Assembly (NCBI GenBank): GCA_002405475.1
Contig: DHLX01000005.1
Coordinates: forward strand, 20,124 to 43,871
DNA: 23,748 bases
From: Burkholderiales bacterium UBA4657
GTDB lineage: Bacteria > Pseudomonadota > Gammaproteobacteria > Burkholderiales > Burkholderiaceae_E
Reading direction: 5' to 3'
Shown: in pieces, positions 7,112 to 15,167 of the stretch
Layout of the letters: the number at the start of each line of letters is the position of its first letter
Position numbering within the stretch: position 1 is the stretch's first letter
Notes under the pieces: model-generated
The model's database searches: none
Told to the model about the DNA's origin: nothing
Seen by the model: the letters and a program-made list of their open reading frames with translations, nothing else
Program-made: the position numbers and the translations under genes

Positions 7112-8001
7112 TATTCATAACCATAGGCACGTACGCTGGCCTCGGTATCGGCCCAGCCGCTTTTGACCTTGACCCAGACTTCCAGATATACCTTGGAGCC
7201 AAGGAGTTTTTCCAGATCGGCACGGGCTTCTGAGGCAATGCGCTTCATACGCTCGCCCTGGGCTCCGATCAGAATGGCTTTCTGATTGTCATTTTCAACT
7301 AAAACCGTGGCGAATATACGCTGCAAGGTTTCGCCCTCTTCAAACTTGTCGATAATGACGGTACTGGTATAGGGCAATTCATCGCCGACCAGACGGAACA
7401 CTTTTTCGCGTATCAGCTCTGCTGCCAGAAAGCGCACTGGCCGGTCGGTCAGGTCTTCTGGGTCGAACATGGGTTCGGCTACTGGTAAATGCTGTTTGAT
7501 TTCAGCCAGTAGTTCTTGCAGGTGTTTGCCTTTACTGGCCGAGACCGGCACTACCGCCGCAAAGCTGCGCTGTTGCGCCAGTTGCGCCACGAACGGCAGC
7601 AGCTTGTCGCGACCTTTGACGGTGTCGAGCTTATTCAAGACCAGAATCAAAGGTACGGACTCGGGAATGAGCTCAAGCACTTGTTGATCTTCGGCACCAA
7701 AGCGCAAAGGTTCAATCACCAGCAATACGACATTGACATCATTCAGCACCCCTCGAACCGTGCGGTTCAGAGTACGATTCAGGGCGTTTTTATGCCGGGT
7801 CTGGTAGCCGGGGGTATCGACAAAAACATATTGCGCCTGTTCCGTGGTCAGTACGCCATTAATGCGATGACGCGTGGTCTGCGGCTTGTCGGCGGTGATG
7901 CTGAGTTTCTGGCCCACCAGCGCATTGAGCAAGGTAGATTTGCCGACGTTGGGACGGCCCACAATGGCTACCAGCCCGGTACGAAAATCAGGCTTGGACA
8001 T
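7111..8001 (-). CDS. era: GTPase Era
   Basis: Era is an essential GTPase that binds the 3' end of 16S rRNA and assists 30S maturation. I place the start at ATG 8001, giving 296 residues. The frame stays open 42 codons further into rnc, but that extension is unlike any Era, while MSKPDFRTGLVAIVGRPNVG is the normal N-terminus. GTPase motifs are G1 GRPNVGKST (15-23), G3 DTPG (62-65) and G4 NKLD (123-126), with a VSAS G5. The C-terminal KH domain shows AILIGAQGERMKRIASEAR. The gene overlaps the end of rnc by 14 bases. No good ribosome-binding site precedes it, which suggests coupling to rnc translation. RNase III and Era both act on rRNA processing, and their linkage is widely conserved. Confidence 0.96.
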   Translation of the reverse strand: MSKPDFRTGLVAIVGRPNVGKSTLLNALVGQKLSITADKPQTTRHRINGVLTTEQAQYVFVDTPGYQTRHKNALNRTLNRTVRGVLNDVNVVLLVIEPLRFGAEDQQVLELIPESVPLILVLNKLDTVKGRDKLLPFVAQLAQQRSFAAVVPVSASKGKHLQELLAEIKQHLPVAEPMFDPEDLTDRPVRFLAAELIREKVFRLVGDELPYTSTVIIDKFEEGETLQRIFATVLVENDNQKAILIGAQGERMKRIASEARADLEKLLGSKVYLEVWVKVKSGWADTEASVRAYGYE

Positions 8002-8737
8002 CCAGTGCTTTTTTGGTTTTTTTAGGTTTGGCCGGTGGCGCTCTGACCGGCTCGGCGGCAATGGCTGCTTCCAGTGCCAGGCTAGCTGCGACCTGCTCGG
8101 CGGCACGGCGACTGCCTCCCGAACCATTGACTTGTATGTTCAGCTTGGGCACGGCACATTCCACTTCAAATTCCTGGCTATGAGCGGCACCACGGGTCGC
8201 AATGACTGAATAGACCGGCAATGAAATATGGCGTCCTTGCAAGTATTCCTGCAGCAGGGTTTTGGCATCTTTACCCAGGGTATTGGGGTCCACACTGTCC
8301 AATATGGGCTGATAAAAACGTGCCACCATTTGTGCCGCAGCGTCAAAACCGGCATCGAGAAAAACGGCGCCGGTCAGCGCTTCAACCGTGTCGGCCAGAA
8401 TCGACGGGCGCCGTACTCCGCCACTCTTGCGCTCGCCTTCACCGAGCCGTAAAAATGTACCTAACTCCAGCCGCTGCGCAATTTCATGCAGGGCTTGCTG
8501 ACGTACCAGGTTGGCACGTATGCGCGACAGATCACCTTCGTCCAGTAACGGATATTTGTCATAAAGCAGGCGTGCGACGGCGCAATTGAGTACGGCATCG
8601 CCCAGAAATTCCAAACGTTCGTTATGCCGCGCGCCATGACTGCGGTGCGTTAGTGCCTGTTCCAGTAGTGCCGGGGTCTTGAATTCGACCCCCAGGCGCA
8701 GTACCAGACTAGTCAGATCGGCACGAATTTCTGCCAT
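7988..8737 (-). CDS. rnc: Ribonuclease III
   Basis: RNase III cleaves double-stranded RNA, notably the 30S rRNA precursor and many mRNAs. The 249-residue protein has an endonuclease domain with the signature NERLEFLGDAVL. The acidic metal-binding residues fall at E43, D47, D116 and E119, matching the E. coli quartet with a +2 offset. The C-terminal double-stranded RNA-binding domain runs from about 157 to 227 (DAKTLLQEYLQGRH... GSGGSRRAAEQVAASLALEAA). A basic Pro/Lys-rich tail of about 20 residues (PPAKPKKTKK) follows the dsRBD, longer than in E. coli. It starts 2 bases after the DUF4845 stop and overlaps era. Confidence 0.97.
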   Translation of the reverse strand: MAEIRADLTSLVLRLGVEFKTPALLEQALTHRSHGARHNERLEFLGDAVLNCAVARLLYDKYPLLDEGDLSRIRANLVRQQALHEIAQRLELGTFLRLGEGERKSGGVRRPSILADTVEALTGAVFLDAGFDAAAQMVARFYQPILDSVDPNTLGKDAKTLLQEYLQGRHISLPVYSVIATRGAAHSQEFEVECAVPKLNIQVNGSGGSRRAAEQVAASLALEAAIAAEPVRAPPAKPKKTKKALDVQA

Positions 8738-8739
8738 GG

Positions 8740-9111
8740 TCAGCGGGTGCTTCCTTTAGCTGAGCCCTGGTATTCAATCAGCAAATAGACCGGCCCTGCT
8801 AGCGGAACACGTTTTTCGTAGGAAAAACTGACCTCAAAACGACCATTTTTATCCCGATCTATGATCAGGTCGTTACCAGTCAAAGCAGTGACCTGGTTTA
8901 CAGACCGGGTTTTTTCAAAAGCAGCACGAATATCGCCCGGAGTCTGCGCGTCACTTATAGAACGGTCAATAGCACGCTTGACTTCCTGATATTCCAATAC
9001 TGTAGCTGAAACACGCATACCGACGAATACCAGGAACGCGATTAAACCACCGATCAGGATAAGCCCGATCAGACTCAGGCCACGCTGACGTGAAATGCGA
9101 TTGTGTTTCAT
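8740..9111 (-). CDS. DUF4845 family membrane-anchored protein
   Basis: This is a 123-residue protein of unknown function that matches the DUF4845 family, characteristically placed between lepB and rnc in betaproteobacteria. One hydrophobic segment (about 12-32) follows a basic N-terminus, QRGLSLIGLILIGG. This resembles the start of type IV pilin-like proteins, but position +5 after Gly11 is Gly rather than Glu. The remainder (about 33-123) is soluble and probably outside the cytoplasm, with segments such as EYQEVKRAIDRSI and a C-terminal beta-rich part (GRFEVSFSYEKRVPLAGPVYLLIEY). A very strong ribosome-binding site, GGGAGG, lies 4 bases before the ATG. It sits 18 bases after lepB and 2 bases before rnc. 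The context suggests cotranscription, and I do not assign a function. Confidence 0.85.
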   Translation of the reverse strand: MKHNRISRQRGLSLIGLILIGGLIAFLVFVGMRVSATVLEYQEVKRAIDRSISDAQTPGDIRAAFEKTRSVNQVTALTGNDLIIDRDKNGRFEVSFSYEKRVPLAGPVYLLIEYQGSAKGSTR

Positions 9112-9129
9112 ATTACCTCCCGTTAAATG

Positions 9130-10020
9130 CTAGTTAAAACTGCCAACACGAGAAAAACTGGGTACGATGCCATTGAGGGACAGCCAAATGAAAAAGGCTT
9201 TACCCACAATGTTCTGTTCGGGTACAAAGCCCCAGAATCTGGAATCCTGACTATCATCACGGTTGTCGCCCATCACAAAATAATGTCCCTGTGGCACGGT
9301 ACAGCGAAACCCCGAGGCATCATAACTGCAAAGCTGGCGCTGTGGAAAATCCCAGGGATCAATGCCGGGAGGTATGCGGTCATAATTCAGGGTTTTATGT
9401 TCGACTGTGCCGATTTTTTCAGAAAACTGCGGCCAAAAGACCAGCCGCTGTTGATCAAAAAACGGCTCAAGGCGTTTCGTTTCTACGGGCTGACCATTGA
9501 TACTCAGTTTTTTTTCACGATATTCAACCACATCACCCGGTACACCTATGACTCGTTTGATGTAATCAAACTTTTGATCTTTGGGATAGCGAAATACCAT
9601 CACATCACCACGTTCCGGCTGACCGACTTCAATAATTTTTTTGTTGATGACCGGCAAACGTACCCCATAGGTATATTTATTCACCAGAATCAGATCGCCT
9701 ACCAGCAAGGTGGGAATCATGGAACCGGAGGGAATGCGAAAAGGTTCGACCAGAAACGAACGCAGAAAAAAAACTATTGCAATAATCGGAAAAAAATCAC
9801 CACTGTATTCAACCCAAACCGGTGGTTTAATCGCTTCCAGCCTTAACTTTTCACGTTCCTGGGTACGTTGTGCCGCATCTATCCCTATCGACGTGGCGTC
9901 AAATTGTGCCAATAACTCCTGGGCACGTGCCAAGCGTTTTTTATTCAAGACAAAGCGGTCATAACACCAGATCACGCCGGTGACGATGAACAGGATAAAC
10001 AGAATCAAAGAAAAGTTCAT
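9130..10020 (-). CDS. lepB: Signal peptidase I
   Basis: LepB is the inner-membrane serine protease that removes signal peptides from exported pre-proteins. The 296-residue protein has two N-terminal transmembrane segments (about 3-20 and 76-90), as in E. coli. The catalytic Ser100 lies in PSGSMIPTLLVGD, and the general-base Lys155 in DYIKRVIGVPGD. The C-terminal box GHYFVMGDNRDDSQDSR is present. The start overlaps the lepA stop by 4 bases (ATGA), the classic lepA-lepB coupling. It would process the signal peptides of the DegP/MucD and RseB proteins encoded upstream in the same block. Confidence 0.97.
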   Translation of the reverse strand: MNFSLILFILFIVTGVIWCYDRFVLNKKRLARAQELLAQFDATSIGIDAAQRTQEREKLRLEAIKPPVWVEYSGDFFPIIAIVFFLRSFLVEPFRIPSGSMIPTLLVGDLILVNKYTYGVRLPVINKKIIEVGQPERGDVMVFRYPKDQKFDYIKRVIGVPGDVVEYREKKLSINGQPVETKRLEPFFDQQRLVFWPQFSEKIGTVEHKTLNYDRIPPGIDPWDFPQRQLCSYDASGFRCTVPQGHYFVMGDNRDDSQDSRFWGFVPEQNIVGKAFFIWLSLNGIVPSFSRVGSFN

Positions 10021-11810
10021 TTGTCTTCCACTTGCAATATAGCCAGGAACGCCTCCTGGGGAATTTCCACTGTACCCACCTGCTTCATGCGCTTCTTGCC
10101 GGCTTTCTGTTTTTCCAGCAGTTTTTTCTTGCGCGAAATATCACCACCGTAGCACTTGGCCAGCACGTTCTTGCGCAGTGCCTTGATATTTTCACGCGCA
10201 ATGATATTCGATCCGATCGCCGCCTGAATGGCAACGTCATACATCTGGCGCGGAATGATTTCCCTCATTTTAGCGGCCACTTCACGGCCACGGTACTGCG
10301 AATTACTACGGTGAACAATAATCGACAGCGCATCGACCTTGTCACCGTTGATCAGCATATCGACCTTGACCACATCGGCGGCGCGATATTCCTTGAATTC
10401 ATAGTCCATCGACGCATAACCGCGCGATACCGATTTCAGACGGTCGAAAAAGTCCAGAACAATTTCGGCCAGGGGGATTTCATACGTCAACATCACCTGC
10501 TTACCGTGATACTGCATATTGATTTGTACACCGCGCTTGGCAGTACACAAGGTAATGACCGCACCAACATAATCTTGCGGCATGTAGAGGTGTACGGTCA
10601 CTATGGGTTCGCGTATTTCTTCCACTTTGGCCGGGTCAGGCAGTTTCGACGGGTTTTCAATCTGGGTGACGCTGCCGTCTTTCATCAGCACTTCATAGAC
10701 TACCGATGGTGCCGTGGTGATCAGGTCCTGGTCAAATTCGCGCTCCAGACGTTCTTGCACAATTTCCATGTGCAACAGTCCCAGAAAACCGCAACGGAAA
10801 CCGAACCCCAGTGCCTGAGAAACTTCGGGTTCAAACTGCAAGGCCGCATCATTGAGTTTGAGTTTTTCCAGCGAGTCGCGTAGAGCTTCATACTGGTTGG
10901 CCTCAACCGGAAACAAACCGGCAAACACCTGCGGCTTGGCTTCCTTGAAACCGGGCAATGGCGCTGCGGCGGCACGGTTCACATGAGTAATGGTATCGCC
11001 GACCTTGGCGTCTTTCAGTTCCTTGATGCCAGCAATGACAAAACCGACCTCGCCTGCACTCAGAAACTCACGCGGTACCGACTTCGGAGTAAAAACGCCC
11101 ACCTGTTCGCACAAGTGCTGCGCGCCGGTCGCCATGAACAACAGCTTGTCTTTGGGTTTGAGCTTGCCATTCACCACCCGCACCAGCATCACCACGCCAA
11201 CATAGTTGTCAAACCAGGAATCAATAATCAGGGCTTGCAAGGCGGCGTCAGCATCGCCCCTGGGCGGAGGAATACGCGCAATCACCGCCTCCAGAATGTC
11301 TTCGACCCCCATGCCGGTTTTGGCCGACGCTGGAATGGCGTCGGTGGCGTCAATACCAATCACTTCCTCAATCTCGGCACGGGCATTGTCCGGGTCGGCT
11401 TGTGGCAGGTCCATTTTGTTCAGTACCGGAACAATTTCGACACCCAGATCAATGGCGGTATAGCAGTTAGCCACGGTTTGTGCTTCAACCCCCTGGCTGG
11501 CATCGACTACCAGCAAGGCACCTTCGCAGGCACTTAAAGAGCGCGAGACCTCATAACTGAAATCGACATGGCCCGGTGTATCAATCAGATTGAGTTGATA
11601 CACCTCGCCATTGCGCGCCTTGTACTGCAAAGCTGCGGTTTGTGCTTTGATGGTAATGCCGCGCTCGCGCTCCAGATCCATGGAGTCGAGTACCTGCTCT
11701 TCCATCTCGCGGTCGGACAAACCACCGCAGCGTTGAATGAGTCGATCCGCCAGCGTTGATTTGCCGTGATCAATATGTGCGATGATGGAAAAGTTGCGTA
11801 TAGGTTGCAT
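10017..11810 (-). CDS. lepA: Elongation factor 4 (back-translocating GTPase LepA)
   Basis: LepA/EF4 is a ribosome-binding translational GTPase related to EF-G, implicated in back-translocation, initiation and 30S assembly. The 597-residue protein has G1 AHIDHGKST (11-19), a switch II DTPGHVDF, and NKMDLP for guanine recognition. EF-G-like domains II, III and V follow, and the LepA-specific C-terminal domain is rich in basic residues (ISRKKKLLEKQKAGKKRMKQ). Length is exactly in the family range. It precedes lepB with a 4-base overlap. The 92-base gap to the upstream gene holds a 7-bp hairpin and a -10-like TAAAAT, so it may also have its own start of transcription. Confidence 0.97.
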   Translation of the reverse strand: MQPIRNFSIIAHIDHGKSTLADRLIQRCGGLSDREMEEQVLDSMDLERERGITIKAQTAALQYKARNGEVYQLNLIDTPGHVDFSYEVSRSLSACEGALLVVDASQGVEAQTVANCYTAIDLGVEIVPVLNKMDLPQADPDNARAEIEEVIGIDATDAIPASAKTGMGVEDILEAVIARIPPPRGDADAALQALIIDSWFDNYVGVVMLVRVVNGKLKPKDKLLFMATGAQHLCEQVGVFTPKSVPREFLSAGEVGFVIAGIKELKDAKVGDTITHVNRAAAAPLPGFKEAKPQVFAGLFPVEANQYEALRDSLEKLKLNDAALQFEPEVSQALGFGFRCGFLGLLHMEIVQERLEREFDQDLITTAPSVVYEVLMKDGSVTQIENPSKLPDPAKVEEIREPIVTVHLYMPQDYVGAVITLCTAKRGVQINMQYHGKQVMLTYEIPLAEIVLDFFDRLKSVSRGYASMDYEFKEYRAADVVKVDMLINGDKVDALSIIVHRSNSQYRGREVAAKMREIIPRQMYDVAIQAAIGSNIIARENIKALRKNVLAKCYGGDISRKKKLLEKQKAGKKRMKQVGTVEIPQEAFLAILQVEDK

Positions 11811-11837
11811 GCAGAAAATCAGCCAGCCAAATGAAAA

Positions 11838-11859
11838 GCGCGCTTATCTAGCAGCGCGC
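11838..11859 (-). terminator. Hairpin between the glutaredoxin-like gene and lepA
   Basis: The arms GCGCGCT (11838-11844) and AGCGCGC (11853-11859) form a 7-bp stem around an 8-base loop. On the minus strand it is followed by only four T residues (complement of 11834-11837). This is weak for an intrinsic terminator. It may reduce read-through from the sigma-E cluster into lepA, or form a structure in the lepA leader. Confidence 0.4.
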
Positions 11860-11902
11860 CCCGAAAAATCAATGCTATTTTAGCCGATTCGCCTGTTTTT
11901 CC

Positions 11903-12169
11903 CTAGGCAAGCGCCCGTTCCAGCGCCAAAGGGTCAAAATGCCATTTGCAGATCAGTTGTCCTTGTAGCAGCAGGGCTGGTACATCCTCGTCATACAAGG
12001 CTAGCAGTTTTTCGTCAGCATCCACGTCCTGCAATTCATAAGTGAACGACCGTTCTTTTCCGGGCTCGCGTCTGAATGCCTCCAGTGCCGCATGCATGTC
12101 ATCACACAAATGGCACCACGAGCGCGTCACCAGCACCAGGTGCTTGCCAGAAGCTACCCCGACTGACAT
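11903..12169 (-). CDS. Glutaredoxin-like (DUF836-type) thioredoxin-fold protein
   Basis: This small 88-residue cytoplasmic protein has a thioredoxin-like fold. After a beta strand (LVLVTR) comes the redox motif C19-H-L-C22 (SWCHLCDDM). A helix, the strand YELQDVDADE, the cis-proline region DVPALLLQG and a final strand/helix (LICKWHFDPLALERAL) follow, the pattern of the glutaredoxin-like DUF836 group. Its target is unknown, and a thiol-disulfide role is inferred from the CxxC motif. The ATG directly follows the degP TAA stop (TAAATG), so translation is coupled. Genes of this type commonly lie between mucD and lepA in betaproteobacteria. A weak hairpin follows it. Confidence 0.85.
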   Translation of the reverse strand: MSVGVASGKHLVLVTRSWCHLCDDMHAALEAFRREPGKERSFTYELQDVDADEKLLALYDEDVPALLLQGQLICKWHFDPLALERALA

Positions 12170-13633
12170 TTAGCGCGTCGCAGGTCGAACCGGAACAAAG
12201 CTGGCCGAGTCACCGCGCCTGACCAGCAAAACCGCAGCCTTGTTACGATCAAGCTTGGCCACCAGATCGTTGAACTGCTTGCTGCTGTTCAGATCGGTAT
12301 TATTCAGTGACAGAATGACATCACCCTGACGCAATCCGGCACGCGCGGCTGCACCATCCACCGCCTCCACCATGACGCCGCCTTTAATACGCAGTTCCCG
12401 CTTTTGCGTGTCGGTCAGGTCACTGGTGACCAGACCGAGTGCATTGGGCTCGGCAGATGCGGGAGTGGCCGGCTTGCTGGCCTGGGCGCGCTGTTCAGCC
12501 GGCATCTCAGCCACGACCACGGTCAAATCACGTAACTGGCCTTTGCGCCATACTTGCAGGGTCACTCGACTACCCGGTCGGGTGGCAGCCACCAGTCGCG
12601 GCAAGTCGGTTGATTTTTCGACGTTTTTACCGTCCCATTTCAGGACAATATCACCCGCCTCAACCCCGGCTTTTTCCGCCGGCCCGTCTTTTTCGACGTT
12701 ACGCACCAAGGCACCCACGGGTTTGACACCCAGACTCTCGGCCACTTCCTTGCTGACTTCCGCAATACCGACACCGATACGACCGCGTGTCACTCGACCT
12801 GAACTGCGCAACTGGTCAGCAATACGCATGGCCTCATCAATGGGAATGGCAAAAGAAATTCCCATGAAACCACCGGTACGGCTGTAGATCATGGAATTGA
12901 TACCGACCACTTCACCGCGCATATTGAGCAATGGACCGCCAGAATTACCCGGATTGACCGCAACATCGGTTTGAATGAAGGGCAGAAACTCTCCGGTATC
13001 GCGCTGTTTGGCGCTCACAATGCCTGCGGTCACCGTGTTTTCAAGCCCAAATGGCGAGCCAATGGCCACCACCCATTGGCCTACCTTAAGCTCGTTGACA
13101 TCGCCAATCGTGACCCTGGGCAGGTTGCTGGCTTCAATCTTGACCACCGCTACATCAGTGCGCTGGTCACTACCCACCACGCGCGCCTTGAATTCGCGCT
13201 TATCGGTCAAAGTCACAAAAACCTCATCTGCGCCTTGTATGACATGGGCGTTGGTCATAATAAAACCATCGGCACTGATGACAAATCCGGAACCTACACC
13301 TCGTGGTACAGCCTGTCCCGGCTCACCACGGCGACGTTCCGGTTGCGGTTGTGGCCGCTGCTGCGGCGGCAAAAAGCGCCGGAAAAATTCATACAGCGGG
13401 TCGTTCTCATCCAGCTCGGGCATACCTGGAAACGGCATCTGGGCATTACCCTGGCGCACACGCTCAGTCGTACGTATATTGACGACCGCAGGCCCGGCTT
13501 TTTCCACCAGTTCGGTAAAATCGGGCAGTCCGCGCATGGCTTGAGCCTGGGCTGAAGACAGAGGCAGGAAAGCTGTAATAACCAGGCTCAACAGACCAAA
13601 GTACAAGCAGTTTTTCAATGTTTTCATCATCAT
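12170..13633 (-). CDS. mucD: Periplasmic serine endoprotease DegP/MucD (HtrA family)
   Basis: This HtrA-family protease/chaperone degrades or refolds damaged envelope proteins in the periplasm. The 487-residue protein has a Sec signal peptide (hydrophobic core about 9-24, likely cleavage after SAQAQA near residue 32). The catalytic triad is H130 (TNAHV), D160 (RTDVAVVKI) and S231 (GNSGGPL). A Pro/Arg-rich linker of about 25 residues (near 88-110) precedes the protease domain, and two PDZ domains follow (about 285-375 and 400-480). Three consecutive ATG codons lie at 13633, 13630 and 13627. The first overlaps the rseB stop by 4 bases, and a GAAG-type ribosome-binding site could serve any of them. 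Its place after rpoE-rseA-rseB matches MucD and implies sigma-E control. The paralogue DegS, if present, is not in the window. Confidence 0.95.
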   Translation of the reverse strand: MMMKTLKNCLYFGLLSLVITAFLPLSSAQAQAMRGLPDFTELVEKAGPAVVNIRTTERVRQGNAQMPFPGMPELDENDPLYEFFRRFLPPQQRPQPQPERRRGEPGQAVPRGVGSGFVISADGFIMTNAHVIQGADEVFVTLTDKREFKARVVGSDQRTDVAVVKIEASNLPRVTIGDVNELKVGQWVVAIGSPFGLENTVTAGIVSAKQRDTGEFLPFIQTDVAVNPGNSGGPLLNMRGEVVGINSMIYSRTGGFMGISFAIPIDEAMRIADQLRSSGRVTRGRIGVGIAEVSKEVAESLGVKPVGALVRNVEKDGPAEKAGVEAGDIVLKWDGKNVEKSTDLPRLVAATRPGSRVTLQVWRKGQLRDLTVVVAEMPAEQRAQASKPATPASAEPNALGLVTSDLTDTQKRELRIKGGVMVEAVDGAAARAGLRQGDVILSLNNTDLNSSKQFNDLVAKLDRNKAAVLLVRRGDSASFVPVRPATR

Positions 13634-14595
13634 TTCTTCAAGCTAACCGATTTGAATTCCACCGCATTCGCAAATTGCCGGATCGCCGCGGGCGGTGCCT
13701 CGCCCAACACGGTCAGAGACCACTCGCCCTGACGACGCGACAACATGTTGATTGCGCCCTGATTACCCACATTTTCCGAACCCGCCTTGCCATCACGCCA
13801 CTGTTCAATAAACACAGAAACTGCTGCCAGACCATCGGAAAAGACAAACTGCCCTACGCTATGCCCGCCTATGGTACGGCGCACTTCCCTGACCTTGACA
13901 AAGCCAGGCACGACCGACTTCACTGACCACTGCGTCAGTGCCTCATATGATGCGGTCGTATTCTCGATTTTCCAACCCTCGGTATTGTATTTTTGTTTCA
14001 GAAGATTACGGTCAATAGCGCCACCGATTCTGATTTCGGTAAAGGCCATCTGCTCGACCACCTGCGCTTTTTCATTCAGAGTCTGGGCTTTAAGTAACAG
14101 TCCGGTCGCCCGATCGGCCCATATCCTGTAGCCGTAACGCCATTGATCTTTCGGTTCCAGCCATAAAACATCGGCATCCAACCCGGCCACACGCTCAATG
14201 CCCTGGTGCTTCAGACTGTAATACTTGAACAGGTCCTGGCTGGCTCCACGGAAAAGTGCCGGAAAAGCGTCCCGATCCGAACTGCGCTCGATCAATACGG
14301 TTTTTACATCGGGTAACAGGCAATGCACTTCGTCATTGTGGCGCAGAATCTCTCTGGGCTGACCATCCAGCACCTCAAGACGTTCACGCGACTGGCCGTT
14401 TTCATACAGGTGCACAATACGCGAGGACTGCATACTGCGACCCTGGCCGTAAACAAAAACACCCTGATAATTTTGCGTTAGAGCTGCCTGCTGTATACGT
14501 TGCAACCATTGAAACTCGGTACGCTCATGCGCTACGACAGAAAAACAGACGCCTAGCAGCGCCAGGCATCCCAGAATTGAAGCAAAATTAGGCAT
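13630..14595 (-). CDS. rseB: Sigma-E regulatory protein RseB/MucB
   Basis: RseB (MucB) is a periplasmic protein that binds the periplasmic part of the anti-sigma factor RseA and shields it from proteolysis. It senses lipoprotein or LPS mislocalisation. The 321-residue precursor has a signal peptide (about 1-22, ending CFSVVA before HERTEF). The family N-terminal LolA-like domain contains AALTQNYQGVFVYGQG and RIVHLYENGQSRERLEVLDG, followed by the EILRHNDEVHCLLPD segment. A smaller C-terminal domain has VPGFVKVREVRR and VGQFVFSDGLAAVSVFIE. Length is typical. It begins 3 bases after the rseA stop and overlaps degP/mucD by 4 bases, so the four-gene unit is tightly coupled. Confidence 0.95.
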   Translation of the reverse strand: MPNFASILGCLALLGVCFSVVAHERTEFQWLQRIQQAALTQNYQGVFVYGQGRSMQSSRIVHLYENGQSRERLEVLDGQPREILRHNDEVHCLLPDVKTVLIERSSDRDAFPALFRGASQDLFKYYSLKHQGIERVAGLDADVLWLEPKDQWRYGYRIWADRATGLLLKAQTLNEKAQVVEQMAFTEIRIGGAIDRNLLKQKYNTEGWKIENTTASYEALTQWSVKSVVPGFVKVREVRRTIGGHSVGQFVFSDGLAAVSVFIEQWRDGKAGSENVGNQGAINMLSRRQGEWSLTVLGEAPPAAIRQFANAVEFKSVSLKK

Positions 14596-14598
14596 GGA

Positions 14599-15165
14599 TT
14601 ATTTCTGTAATGCCCCGGCCGTAGTACTGCTCAGTGTAATTTCAGGCGACCAGGCCACGGTACGAACATAGGGCACCGCACCTTGCCAGCTCAGGGCAGG
14701 CGAGTATTGCTGATGCGCGAGCAAATATGACTCCGGCAAGGTCACCACCTCGCTGACCGCAACCAGTGCAGTTGGCTGGGTTCCGGTGCCAAAAGGCTGT
14801 TCCGAAGTCAGTGATGGCAGACTAAACCAGGTAAAAAAACCTAATACCGCGGCCACTGATGCGCCAGCCCAACCCCAACTGCTCCAATGAGTCACTGTCG
14901 AACGAATCGGCTTGGCAGCCGGGAGCAAGTGTACTGGCTCCCTGGACAGCACATCAGAAAAACGGTTTAAAAATTCAACATCGTCGAGCTGGCTGGGCAA
15001 CAAGGTATGCAGGGCGTCGCGGCTGGCATGAAAACCTAACCAGCAACGTCGTGCCTCACGGTCTTGTGACAAGGCGGTCAAGTGCAGCTGCACCTGCTCT
15101 GGCGCAAGCTCACCATCCATCAACGCCGATATGGCTTCACGTTGTCTCGGCTCCAAACCATCCAT
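14599..15165 (-). CDS. rseA: Anti-sigma-E factor RseA/MucA
   Basis: RseA is a single-pass inner-membrane protein whose cytoplasmic domain holds RpoE inactive and whose regulated proteolysis releases it. I start it at ATG 15165 (188 residues). The longer frame reaching 15270 lies inside rpoE and adds unrelated residues, while MDGLEPRQREAISALMDGEL is the normal family N-terminus. A GGTGG ribosome-binding site (complement of 15171-15175) sits 5 bases before this ATG, overlapping the end of rpoE. The cytoplasmic anti-sigma domain covers about 1-90 with RRCWLGFHASRDAL. One membrane segment spans about 96-116 (SWGWAGASVAAVLGFFTWFS), and about 72 periplasmic residues follow. The C-terminus differs from E. 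coli, so the recognition of the activating protease cannot be predicted. Confidence 0.93.
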   Translation of the reverse strand: MDGLEPRQREAISALMDGELAPEQVQLHLTALSQDREARRCWLGFHASRDALHTLLPSQLDDVEFLNRFSDVLSREPVHLLPAAKPIRSTVTHWSSWGWAGASVAAVLGFFTWFSLPSLTSEQPFGTGTQPTALVAVSEVVTLPESYLLAHQQYSPALSWQGAVPYVRTVAWSPEITLSSTTAGALQK

Positions 15166-15167
15166 AT

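Noticed and set aside
8002..8127. 42-codon N-terminal extension of era
   Set aside because: It lies inside the rnc 3' end in another frame and is unlike the conserved Era N-terminus at ATG 8001.
10032..10883. Plus-strand open frame of 283 codons opposite lepA
   Set aside because: It lies wholly within the well-supported lepA gene on the other strand. The length reflects codon bias, and no family motif is visible.
12971..13555. Plus-strand open frames of about 190 codons opposite mucD
   Set aside because: Two overlapping frames are open here only because of the GC-rich codon pattern of the HtrA gene. No start signals or domains were seen.
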